Below are positions 50,526-57,866 of a stretch of DNA of 64,000 bases, one piece after another; the first letter of the stretch is position 1; every line of letters starts with the position of its first letter. Origin of the DNA: JBBPZK01 sp965219175 (GTDB taxonomy: Bacteria; Actinomycetota; Rubrobacteria; Rubrobacterales; Rubrobacteraceae); assembly GCA_965219175.1 (NCBI GenBank), contig CBDCNI010000001.1, positions 310,001-374,000 of the forward strand, given 5' to 3'. The notes beneath the pieces are model-generated. The model searched no databases and was not told the DNA's origin. It saw nothing but the letters and a program-made list of their open reading frames with translations. The position numbers were made by a program, and so were the translations under genes.

Positions 50526-51412
50526 TTCTTCTTCTTTCTACGCTTACGTTTGGCGGCCTTCGCGGCTTGGGCGGCCTCATCCGTGGGTCCTGCGGAGGAG
50601 CCCTGTTGGTGTCCATTTCCATTTGTCTGCGGTGGATCCTGCGACCGGAAGCGCTCAAGGATACTGCCCAATTGACCACCGCCTCCATTGGATTCTTTGT
50701 TAGAGGCGCCGTTTGCGGTCGTGGCCGGCGTTTTCCTGCCGGGACCGTAGTTGTATATCGCGTAGTTTTGGAGGAAAGTGAAGACGTTGTTGGTGATCCA
50801 GTACATAAACAAGCCCGCCGGAAACGTCCATAGGAAGACTGTGATCCCGATCGGCATGAGCCTCATGAGCCAGCGCTGCTGAGGTTCCATGCTCTTATTG
50901 GTGATCTCCATGGAAAGCAGCATGGTCACAGCGGAGAGGATGGGAAGGATGTATAGAGGGTCGGCGTTAGAAAGGTCCTGGAACCAAAGGATACCGCCGG
51001 TGTGAAAGTCCGGCTGCGTCGGCGGGGTGCCGTGGAATCCGCCGAACCGGCGGATAACGTAGAAAACGCCTATAAACACCGGCATCTGCACCAGGACCGG
51101 AAGACATCCGCCGAGTGGGTTGATCCCTCGCTCCTGATAAAGCTTCATCTGTTCTTCTTGCTGCTTTTGCCGGTTGCCGGGGTACTTGGTCTTTATTTTG
51201 TCCAGGTCCGGCTTGAGGTCCTGCATGGAACGCATACTGCGGACTTGCTTCACCGTTAGGGGGAAAAGCACGGTTCGGACGAGCGCCGTAAGGAAGACGA
51301 TGGACAACCACCATGGCGCCCCGAGTGTGTTGTGGAAGTACAGGAGCACCATGCCCATAACGTTGATTACGGGGTCGAATATATTCTGGAAAAAGTTAAT
51401 AATTCCGTTCAT
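50522..51412 (-). CDS. yidC: YidC/Oxa1-family membrane insertase
   Basis: 296 residues. Five-segment YidC core: LGAPWWLSIVFLTALVRTVLFPLTVKQVRSMRSMQDLKPDL, PLGGCLPVLVQMPVFIGVFYVIRR, and the helix pair ending FMYWITNNVFTFLQNYAIY. The Pro/Gly-rich, then Lys/Arg-rich tail (KAAKRKRRKKKK) should contact the ribosome. It inserts small membrane proteins alone or with SecYEG. Confidence 0.95.
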   Translation of the reverse strand: MNGIINFFQNIFDPVINVMGMVLLYFHNTLGAPWWLSIVFLTALVRTVLFPLTVKQVRSMRSMQDLKPDLDKIKTKYPGNRQKQQEEQMKLYQERGINPLGGCLPVLVQMPVFIGVFYVIRRFGGFHGTPPTQPDFHTGGILWFQDLSNADPLYILPILSAVTMLLSMEITNKSMEPQQRWLMRLMPIGITVFLWTFPAGLFMYWITNNVFTFLQNYAIYNYGPGRKTPATTANGASNKESNGGGGQLGSILERFRSQDPPQTNGNGHQQGSSAGPTDEAAQAAKAAKRKRRKKKK

Positions 51413-51425
51413 CGTCTAGGATCGA

Positions 51426-51638
51426 TCACTTGACCGGATCCACTCCTCCTTTGTTGAATGGATTGCATCGCAGTACCCGCCAGGCTCCCATGGCTCCACC
51501 CTTTATGGCACCGTACTTCTTTATAGCGTCCAGCGTATAGCGTGAGCAGTTCGGAGTAAACCTGCAAGAAGGAGGAAACAGAGGCGATACGAAATACTGA
51601 TACAGCCTGATCGCCCCGATGAGAAACTTAGCGATCAA
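51426..51638 (-). CDS. yidD: YidD membrane-insertion factor
   Basis: 70 residues. Typical YidD (haemolysin-like) sequence: IRLYQYFVSPLFPPSCRFTPNCSRYTLDAIKKYGAIKGG and RVLRCNPFNKGG. A small peripheral protein that helps YidC. It ends 13 bases before yidC and follows rnpA by 17. Confidence 0.96.
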   Translation of the reverse strand: MIAKFLIGAIRLYQYFVSPLFPPSCRFTPNCSRYTLDAIKKYGAIKGGAMGAWRVLRCNPFNKGGVDPVK

Positions 51639-51655
51639 AAGACGATCATCCGAAC

Positions 51656-52024
51656 CTACGCTCTCGAAGCGCGTTCAGCGGTGCGCCCCTTGTTGTCCAG
51701 CCTGTGCAAAGCACGAGCAAACTCCTCGTTGAGTTCTTCGAAAGTCGCATCCGCCGAAGCAGGCCGGGCAGACACTACGAGATCCAAATCGTCGGAGATA
51801 CCCGGCAGCGTCGCGTGGAAAATTTCCTTGAGACGCCGCCGAACCTTGTTGCGTACCACCGCATTTCCGACCTTCTTCGATACCGATAGCCCCAGCCTGG
51901 GAGTCCCGAGATCGTTGGGGTAAGCGTGTACGGAGAAAATCCTGCTTCTGTACGCCGAACCTTGCTTGTAGACCAACTCGAACTCCGGAGAGTCGGTTAG
52001 CCGTGTTCTTCCGGATCTAGGCAA
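51656..52024 (-). CDS. rnpA: Ribonuclease P protein component
   Basis: 122 residues. RNase P signature RLGLSVSKKVGNAVVRNKVRRRLKEIFH. The N-terminus (RLTDSPEFELVYKQGSAYRSR) is standard. It processes the 5' ends of pre-tRNAs together with the P RNA. Five bases after rpmH, as in most bacteria. Confidence 0.96.
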   Translation of the reverse strand: MPRSGRTRLTDSPEFELVYKQGSAYRSRIFSVHAYPNDLGTPRLGLSVSKKVGNAVVRNKVRRRLKEIFHATLPGISDDLDLVVSARPASADATFEELNEEFARALHRLDNKGRTAERASRA

Positions 52025-52028
52025 GGAC

Positions 52029-52163
52029 TCAGACAGCCAACTTCTTGCGCCCGCGCCGCCGCCGGGCAGCTATTACCCTCCGGCCGCCGACCGTGCTCAT
52101 GCGCTTGCGAAACCCGTGAGTCTTTGCTCTCTTGCGGCGATTCGGCTGGTAGGTACGCTTCAT
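52029..52163 (-). CDS. rpmH: 50S ribosomal protein L34
   Basis: 44 residues from ATG 52163: MKRTYQPNRRKRAKTHGFRK then RMSTVGGRRVIAARRRRGRKKLAV, a near-canonical L34. GGGAGAGC precedes the start. The frame continues 19 codons upstream but that is leader. It heads the rpmH-rnpA-yidD-yidC-jag-rsmG-parAB run. Confidence 0.98.
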   Translation of the reverse strand: MKRTYQPNRRKRAKTHGFRKRMSTVGGRRVIAARRRRGRKKLAV

Positions 52164-52204
52164 ACTGCTCTCCCGATCTAGAAAATGACAAAAGATTCGT
52201 AAAG

Positions 52205-52234
52205 AGTATATCCGAAGCACCCAGCTCTATCCAA
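52205..52234 (-). promoter_or_regulatory. rpmH promoter
   Basis: On the complement TTGGAT (52234-52229), 18 bases, TATACT (52210-52205), about 40 bases before the rpmH start. A good housekeeping promoter. Confidence 0.7.
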
Positions 52235-52399
52235 CCAAATATCGACAGGGTTAAAATCTCAACTGCCCCTCTAGGAACCCGGTCTTAGTTAAGGAAAATC
52301 CTGCAAAATAACGTTTCTTCAGCAGGTAATGTGTTTGCTTGCCTGTCACTTTGGCGTCCATAGGGTGATTTTGGGGGAGATTACGCCGAGTCTTCGCAA

Positions 52400-52446
52400 T
52401 ATAATCCGACACTTATCCACAGGTTGTGGAAAACTTTGTGGATAAC
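52400..52446. promoter_or_regulatory. DnaA-box cluster and -10 upstream of the HATPase-dnaA pair
   Basis: TTATCCACA at 52413-52421 (perfect), TTGTGGAAA at 52424-52432 (one mismatch on the complement) and TGTGGATAA at 52437-52445 (perfect, complement) lie together, with TATAAT at 52400-52405. Likely the dnaA autoregulatory region and the upstream half of a bipartite origin. The rest of 52235-52399 shows nothing I can name. Confidence 0.75.
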
Positions 52447-52466
52447 TACGTTAACATCTTGCAAAA

Positions 52467-53315
52467 GTGCATTTTATGTTCTTCAGCTATAGCGTTGTGG
52501 CGAGGGGTGCGATAGATTTTCCATCGGGGATGATGTACTCAGAGAGAACAAACCGGGAGCCCGAAGGGGCTGGAATCAGCATCAGGATCGCGGTGTACGC
52601 CGAGGATGGGCGGCCCGAGGTGATTGAGGCTGCAGCGGCGAGCCCTGGGGCGGCCACGACGAAGTTTTCGAAATTGGTTATGGAGCGCGTAGAAGAGAAA
52701 GTGCCGGAGGAAGCCGTGCGGGAGGTGGTCGAGAATCTCGTTCACGCCGGCTACAGAGGAGTGGTTATTTCGATCCTGAACAATGGAAGCGTGGTGAGGG
52801 TCTCGGATAAGGGACCGGGCATCGAGTCGAAGGGCCAAGCGATGGAGTTCGGTTTCTCGGGCGCCACGCTGGAGGCGCTGCGTGGGATCCGGGGCGTTGG
52901 CGCGGGTCTCGGGATCGCCAGAGCAGCCGCCGAGAAGGTGGGGGGGACCGTTACTATCGAGGACAATATCGGGGGCGGTACCGTTGCAACCATCTCGGCG
53001 CCGGCGGAGGGCGAAGTTTTAGAACCGGAACTTCCCGCCGAGAAGTCGCCGCCCAAGAGAAGGTATCCGGACGCTGTTCCGAAGATGAATATCTCAGAGC
53101 GACAGCAGAAGGTGCTCATGACGGTGATGGAGGGTGGCGAGGTCGGGCCTTCGACGGTTGCAGATCAGTTGGAGATCAGCGTAAGCACGGCGTACCGCGA
53201 CCTCTCGGTTCTGGAGGAGCATGGGTTGGCTTCCACGGCCGAGTCCGGCAAGCGGGAGATATCGCCGCTCGGGCGGGACCTCGCGGAAGCCATCGTCGAT
53301 GGCTGGGTCAAGTAA
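52467..53315 (+). CDS. GHKL-type ATPase fused to a winged helix, upstream of dnaA
   Basis: 282 residues in the longest frame (GTG 52467; ATG at 52476, 52530 or 52533 are also possible and would drop an atypical start). A histidine-kinase-like ATPase fold is visible: N-box VREVVENLVHAGYRGVVISI, G1 VSDKGPGI and G2 GIRGVGAGLGIARAAAEKVGG, with no phosphoacceptor His domain and no Ser/Thr-kinase motifs. After a linker comes a winged helix (NISERQQKVLMTVMEGGEVGPSTVADQLEISVSTAYRDLSVLEEHGLAST). It ends 3 bases before the dnaA GTG, so the two are translated together and both lie downstream of a DnaA-box cluster. A role in control of initiation is inferred. Confidence 0.8.
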   Translation: MHFMFFSYSVVARGAIDFPSGMMYSERTNREPEGAGISIRIAVYAEDGRPEVIEAAAASPGAATTKFSKLVMERVEEKVPEEAVREVVENLVHAGYRGVVISILNNGSVVRVSDKGPGIESKGQAMEFGFSGATLEALRGIRGVGAGLGIARAAAEKVGGTVTIEDNIGGGTVATISAPAEGEVLEPELPAEKSPPKRRYPDAVPKMNISERQQKVLMTVMEGGEVGPSTVADQLEISVSTAYRDLSVLEEHGLASTAESGKREISPLGRDLAEAIVDGWVK

Positions 53316-53318
53316 CCC

Positions 53319-54668
53319 GTGGCCCGCAACAGGAGCGCAGAGGAAGTATGGACTGAGGTCCTGGATCAGGTATCGGAGCATATAAACGCCCCGTCTCTGA
53401 AAGTATGGTTCGAAGGCACGAGGCCGGTGGAACTCTACGAGGATCGGCTGGAGATCTCCGTACCAAACTCTTTCGCGAAGGAATACATAGAGAGCCGCTT
53501 CAGGACGCTTCTCGAAGAAGCGCTCGACTCCGTTCTCGGACAGAGCGATACGACGCTCGCGGTCAGCATCGGCGGCAACGGCGCGGACAGTATGGTGGGG
53601 GGAAACGGTGCGGAGCCAGTCCTTAAAAACGTCCGAAAGCCGCGGCCGTTCAAGTCGAAGTTTACTTTCGACACGTTCGTGATCGGGGCCGGCAACAGGT
53701 TCGCCCACGCCGCTGCGATGGCCGTGGCGGAAACACCGGGTATCGTCTACAACCCGCTGTTTATCTACGGTGGAGTGGGGCTCGGTAAGACTCACTTGCT
53801 GCACGCCGTCGGGCAGTACGTCGAAGAGCAAGAACCAAGCCTGCGGGTCCGTTACGTCACCTGCGAGCAGTTCACAAACGACTTCATAAACTCGATAGGT
53901 TCAAACGATCCGCTCGGCTTCCAGAAACGTTACCGGGAGAATGACGTCCTCCTCATAGACGACATACAGTTCCTGGAGAATAAGGTGGAGACCCAAGAAG
54001 CGTTCTTCCACACCTTCAACGCGCTGTATGAGGAGAACAGGCAGATCGTCATAACCTCCGACCGTCACCCGAAGTACATCCAGACGCTGGAAGCAAGGCT
54101 CGTGAGCCGGTTCGAGTGGGGACTCGTCACGGACATCCAGCCACCGGACCTCGAAACCAGGATCGCGATACTCCGAAAGAAAGCCGCGATGGACCGCCTG
54201 GAAGTAGACGACGACGTTCTTACGTTCATCGCCTCTCAGGTCTCGACGAACATCCGGGAACTGGAAGGAGCGCTGGTCCGCATCCTGGCCTACTCATCTC
54301 TCTACGGGCAAGAATTGAGCGTCCCACTTGCCGAAGAAGTCTTGAAGGACATACTGCCGGATTCAGCTTATCGGGAGATACCCGTGGAGCTCATTCAGCA
54401 CGAAGTCTGCCGTTACTTCGGGATCTCGAAAGCGGACTTGATCGGGGCGAACCGCTCCAAAGTTTTCTCCTACCCGCGTCAGGTCGCCATGTACCTCTGC
54501 CGCGAAGTCACCGACGAATCGCTACCCAAAATAGGGAAGGCATTTGGGGGCCGCGACCACTCCACCGTCATGCACGCGACCAGCAAGATATCGAAGCTGA
54601 TCAACAACGACCGCGATACTTTCAACCAGATCCACGAACTCACCTACCACATAAAAAGCAAACGCTGA
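53319..54668 (+). CDS. dnaA: Chromosomal replication initiator DnaA
   Basis: 449 residues from GTG 53319. Domain I (VWTEVLDQVSEHINAPSLKVWFEGTRPV), short domain II, AAA+ domain with Walker A GGVGLGKTHLLHA (near 150), Walker B LLIDDIQFLE, and domain IV with the DnaA signature GGRDHSTVMHATSKI. It unwinds oriC by binding the boxes on both sides of its gene. It follows the HATPase gene by 3 bases. Confidence 0.98.
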   Translation: MARNRSAEEVWTEVLDQVSEHINAPSLKVWFEGTRPVELYEDRLEISVPNSFAKEYIESRFRTLLEEALDSVLGQSDTTLAVSIGGNGADSMVGGNGAEPVLKNVRKPRPFKSKFTFDTFVIGAGNRFAHAAAMAVAETPGIVYNPLFIYGGVGLGKTHLLHAVGQYVEEQEPSLRVRYVTCEQFTNDFINSIGSNDPLGFQKRYRENDVLLIDDIQFLENKVETQEAFFHTFNALYEENRQIVITSDRHPKYIQTLEARLVSRFEWGLVTDIQPPDLETRIAILRKKAAMDRLEVDDDVLTFIASQVSTNIRELEGALVRILAYSSLYGQELSVPLAEEVLKDILPDSAYREIPVELIQHEVCRYFGISKADLIGANRSKVFSYPRQVAMYLCREVTDESLPKIGKAFGGRDHSTVMHATSKISKLINNDRDTFNQIHELTYHIKSKR

Positions 54669-54739
54669 AACCATAATTCCCCCAAAAACCCCTTTTCTCC
54701 CTCCCCTGCAGGGTAGTAATATTGTAACGAATGTAAAGC

Positions 54740-55190
54740 ATGAGATGCTCGACTTATCCACACTCTGTCCACAGGCTCCGAAAACCCTGTGGATAACCAC
54801 CCCTACTTGTCCACAGAAACAAAAAGTTGTCCACAGCTGTTGTGGATAAGTCCTCCAAAATGTGGATAACTGTATCTTGAAGCCCGTATATGTAGGCAAT
54901 AAACTCATTTAATAACTTATGACCTGTGGATAAACCTGTGGATAAGAGGGGTAAAAGCTGTGGATAACTTTGTGGATAACTTTGTGGATAACTTTTACCT
55001 GTGGATAAGTCGGGAGTTATCCACAATCCGTCCACAGCTTTTGGGGAGTTATCCACATTTTTGTCCACAGGGTGGTGGGGGGGTTTGCAGCTTAGGTAAA
55101 AGGGATTTTCGAGTTATCCACACTATCCACAGGCCTTATTATTATTATTAAGATAATACATTAATGGTTTACTACTAATAATAAGGGAGA
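54740..55190. other. oriC: Origin of replication oriC (dnaA-dnaN spacer)
   Basis: I count 13 perfect TTATCCACA boxes in 360 bases: plus-strand 54754, 55017, 55049, 55114; complement 54788, 54841, 54861, 54925, 54937, 54959, 54971, 54983, 55000. Near-boxes TTGTCCACA at 54807, 54827 and 55061, and CTATCCACA at 55123. Boxes at 54959, 54971 and 54983 repeat every 12 bases. After the last box comes the GC patch AGGCC and then TTA x5 (55136-55150), giving 3'-AAT-5' DnaA-trios on the complement, followed by an AT-rich stretch to 55190. This is the box-GC-trio layout of the basal unwinding element, so unwinding should start at 55136-55190, just before dnaN. Confidence 0.95.
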
Positions 55191-55202
55191 GGAGGACGAT
55201 AT

Positions 55203-56345
55203 ATGAGGGCTGTTTGTAACACTGATGCTTTTAGTAGAAAGTTGGCTCTGGCTACTCGTGGGGTGTCGGCTCGCTCGGCGATTCAGGTGCTTGGTGGGAT
55301 CCTGCTGGAGGCCGGCGACGGGAAGATGAAATTGTCGGCGACAGACATGGAGTTGTCGATCCAGACTTCTTCGCCGGCGGAGGTCGAGGAGGAGGGGCGG
55401 GTGGTTATACCGGCTCGAATCTTCAACGACATCGTCAGGTCTCTGCCGTCGGGGCAGCTCACCTTGGAGCACGACCAGGCCGGCGGGACCGTGAAGCTCA
55501 CTGCCGGGAGCAACGAGTACAGCATCCGGGCGTACGCGGCGGAGGACTTTCCGCAGTTGCCTCAGTTCGATGACGATAACTCCTTTACGATGTCCGGGGA
55601 GCTGTTGGTGGATACCGTTGAGAAGGTGTCGAAGTCGTACTCGCGGGACGAGACGCGGCCGGTGTTGACGGGCATCTTGATCAGCTTCGAGGAGTCGCGG
55701 GTCAGGATGGTGACGACCGACTCGTACCGATTGAGCATCAAGGAGACGGAGCTTGCGACAACCTTCGACGGGTCGCGGGAGGCGATCATACCGGCGAGGG
55801 CGATGCAGGAAGTTTCCCGGATATCGTCCGCGTCTGAGGAGGAGCAGGTCGAGGTCTCGCTCTCTGAGAACCAGGCGCTGTTCAGAGTGGGGGACGTTCT
55901 CTTCGGCACCCGGCTCATAGACGGCAACTTCCCGGAATACCGCAGGTTGCTTCCGAATGCTTTCGAGCGGGAGATCTCGGTTTCGAGGGAGGATCTGATG
56001 GGGACGCTCCGTCGGGTCAACCTCTTCGCCCAGCGTCAGACGCCGCCGGTACCGGTGAGCCTTTCGTTCTCGGACGGAGCGGTCGAGGTGATCGTGCGGA
56101 GCCAGGAGATCGGGGAAGCCCACGAGAAGCTCGCGGCCACCAGCGACGACGACTTCCACATCTCGTTCAACCCCGGATACTTGTTGGACGGCGTCGCGGC
56201 CATAGACACCGAGAAAGTTCTCTTCAAGCTCAACGAGTCGCTCAAACCCGGTTTGATCGTTCCGGGCTCGGAGAATGGTGACTCCGGGGAAGAGCCAGAC
56301 TTCCTGTACCTGATCATGCCGATGCGCGATCCCTCCCAGAACTAG
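55203..56345 (+). CDS. dnaN: DNA polymerase III beta sliding clamp
   Basis: 380 residues. Three-domain clamp: MRAVCNTDAFSRKLALATRGVSARSAIQVLGGILLEA start, YSIRAYAAEDFPQLP at the end of domain I, RPVLTGILISF at the start of domain II, and the C-terminal LYLIMPMRDP. It is the replicase processivity ring. GGAGAGGAGGACGAT precedes ATG. The long antisense frame across it is a shadow. Confidence 0.98.
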   Translation: MRAVCNTDAFSRKLALATRGVSARSAIQVLGGILLEAGDGKMKLSATDMELSIQTSSPAEVEEEGRVVIPARIFNDIVRSLPSGQLTLEHDQAGGTVKLTAGSNEYSIRAYAAEDFPQLPQFDDDNSFTMSGELLVDTVEKVSKSYSRDETRPVLTGILISFEESRVRMVTTDSYRLSIKETELATTFDGSREAIIPARAMQEVSRISSASEEEQVEVSLSENQALFRVGDVLFGTRLIDGNFPEYRRLLPNAFEREISVSREDLMGTLRRVNLFAQRQTPPVPVSLSFSDGAVEVIVRSQEIGEAHEKLAATSDDDFHISFNPGYLLDGVAAIDTEKVLFKLNESLKPGLIVPGSENGDSGEEPDFLYLIMPMRDPSQN

Positions 56346-56361
56346 GATCCTCACCCGCCGC

Positions 56362-56562
56362 GTGGAATTACCTCCCGGCATGACCCTCGGCCAGGCCCTG
56401 AAAGCCGCCGCCATCGCCGGTACGGGCGGTGAGGCGAAGGTCCTCATCCAGACCGGAGAGGTCACTGTGAACGGCGAGGTCGAGACTCGCCGCGGTCGCC
56501 GGCTGGTCTCTGGTGACGTGGTCGAGGTAGAGGGCGAAGTCGAACGGCTGGAGATTCTTTGA
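56362..56562 (+). CDS. yaaA: S4-domain RNA-binding protein (YaaA-like)
   Basis: 66 residues. A lone S4 fold: LPPGMTLGQALKAAAIAGTGGEAKVLIQTGEVTVNGEVETRRGRRLVSGDVVEV. This small gene between dnaN and recF is a conserved feature of many origins; it is needed for 50S assembly or maturation in B. subtilis relatives by inference. GTG start; the TTG of recF overlaps its stop. Confidence 0.92.
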   Translation: MELPPGMTLGQALKAAAIAGTGGEAKVLIQTGEVTVNGEVETRRGRRLVSGDVVEVEGEVERLEIL

Positions 56563-57749
56563 GCGCCTACCTGCGGGCTCTGCGGATCGTCAACTTCCGC
56601 AACTACGCCGACGACACGCTTTTCCTGGCTCCGGGCCTGAACATCATCGTCGGGGAGAACGCCCAGGGAAAGACGAACTTGCTGGAGGCGATCTCCTTCG
56701 CAACGACCGGCTCCACTCCCCGGACCCCCAACGACTCCGAGACGGTTCGGTGGGGAGCCGACTTTACCCGTGCCGAGGCCCGAGTCGTCCTGAACGGCGA
56801 GCGCAATGGCGGAAGCCCCGGGGAGCAACGGGACGAGCGGAGCGTCGCGGTCGGGTACGCGCCGAAGCAAAAGAAGCGTCTGAGCATCGACGGCGCGCAG
56901 GCTACCTCTTTGGCGGGCTACGCCTCCGGGGGCGCCGGGGTGCGGGCGATCCACTTCTTCCCGGACGACATCAGGATCGTCAAAGGAGCGCCCGCAGACC
57001 GCCGAGAGTTCCTCGACGGCTTGCTCTCGACGCTCCGCCCATCCTACGCTCGCGCCGTCTCCGAGTACGCGAAAGCCGTCCAGCAACGCAACCAACTCCT
57101 CCGACGCATCAGGGACGGCTTCTCATCCGAACGAACCCTCGGGACTTGGGACAGAAAGGTCGTGGAGCTTGGCTCGATCGTACTCCAGGGACGCGAGGAC
57201 GCTATCCCACCCCTGAACTCGTTCTTCGGAGACTCTGTAAAGGTCCTGTACGGCCCCGAGAAGGCTTCGATACGCTATTCCTATACAGCACCGTTAGAAG
57301 GCTATCCAGAGGCTCTTAGAGAGGCTCACAGCTCGGACATCGAACGTGGCACGACTTCGGTGGGGCCGCACCGGGACAACTTCGAGGTGTTGCTCGGCGG
57401 TGTTGACCTGACGGTTTACGGGTCACAGGGGCAGCAGCGGTTGGCGACTTTGGCTTTGAAGTTCGCGGCTAGGGACTACTTGAGGGAGGCGACGGGGGAG
57501 GATCCCATCCTGCTCTTCGACGACGTGATGAGCGAGCTGGACGAGCGTCGGCGGGAGTATCTGGCGGAGTATTTTCTGGAGAGCACGCAGGCGGTAATCT
57601 CCACGACAAATCTCGAATACTTCGGCCGCGAGGTACTGGAACGGGCACGGATCATCCACGTTTCAGAGGGTGAGCTCTTACACAGCGTCACAGGCGATAA
57701 CGAGGCTCGTGACACTCCGGAAAAAAGGCTTAAACAAGCGGAGAAATGA
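56559..57749 (+). CDS. recF: RecF, DNA gap-repair ATPase
   Basis: 396 residues, TTG start. RecF SMC-like ATPase: LRIVNFRNYADDTLFLAPGLNIIVGENAQGKTNLLEAISF (Walker A GENAQGKT), FPDDIRIVKGAPADRREFLDGLL, signature YGSQGQQRLATLALKFA and Walker B PILLFDDVMSELDERRREYL. Works with RecO and RecR to load RecA on gaps. The C-terminal tail is short and charged. Confidence 0.97.
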   Translation: MSAYLRALRIVNFRNYADDTLFLAPGLNIIVGENAQGKTNLLEAISFATTGSTPRTPNDSETVRWGADFTRAEARVVLNGERNGGSPGEQRDERSVAVGYAPKQKKRLSIDGAQATSLAGYASGGAGVRAIHFFPDDIRIVKGAPADRREFLDGLLSTLRPSYARAVSEYAKAVQQRNQLLRRIRDGFSSERTLGTWDRKVVELGSIVLQGREDAIPPLNSFFGDSVKVLYGPEKASIRYSYTAPLEGYPEALREAHSSDIERGTTSVGPHRDNFEVLLGGVDLTVYGSQGQQRLATLALKFAARDYLREATGEDPILLFDDVMSELDERRREYLAEYFLESTQAVISTTNLEYFGREVLERARIIHVSEGELLHSVTGDNEARDTPEKRLKQAEK

Positions 57750-57762
57750 TAGAAACGGCCGA

Positions 57763-57790
57763 TTGGAAAACTTACAGAGTGTGTTACAAT
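57763..57790 (+). promoter_or_regulatory. Probable gyrB promoter
   Basis: TTGGAA (57763-57768), 16 bases, TACAAT (57785-57790), about 76 bases before gyrB. It lies just after the recF stop. Confidence 0.55.
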
Positions 57791-57866
57791 CTCATAGTGA
57801 AAAGTTACTTTGAGAATAACTATCCTGTCGGCCACGCCGATTACGAGATGAGGAGGGTCCTTCTCT

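Noticed and set aside
55161..57095. A 644-codon open frame on the complement of dnaN and recF
   Set aside because: It runs antisense through two well-conserved genes and the translation is Arg/Pro/Val-rich shadow sequence; long antisense frames are expected in GC-rich DNA.
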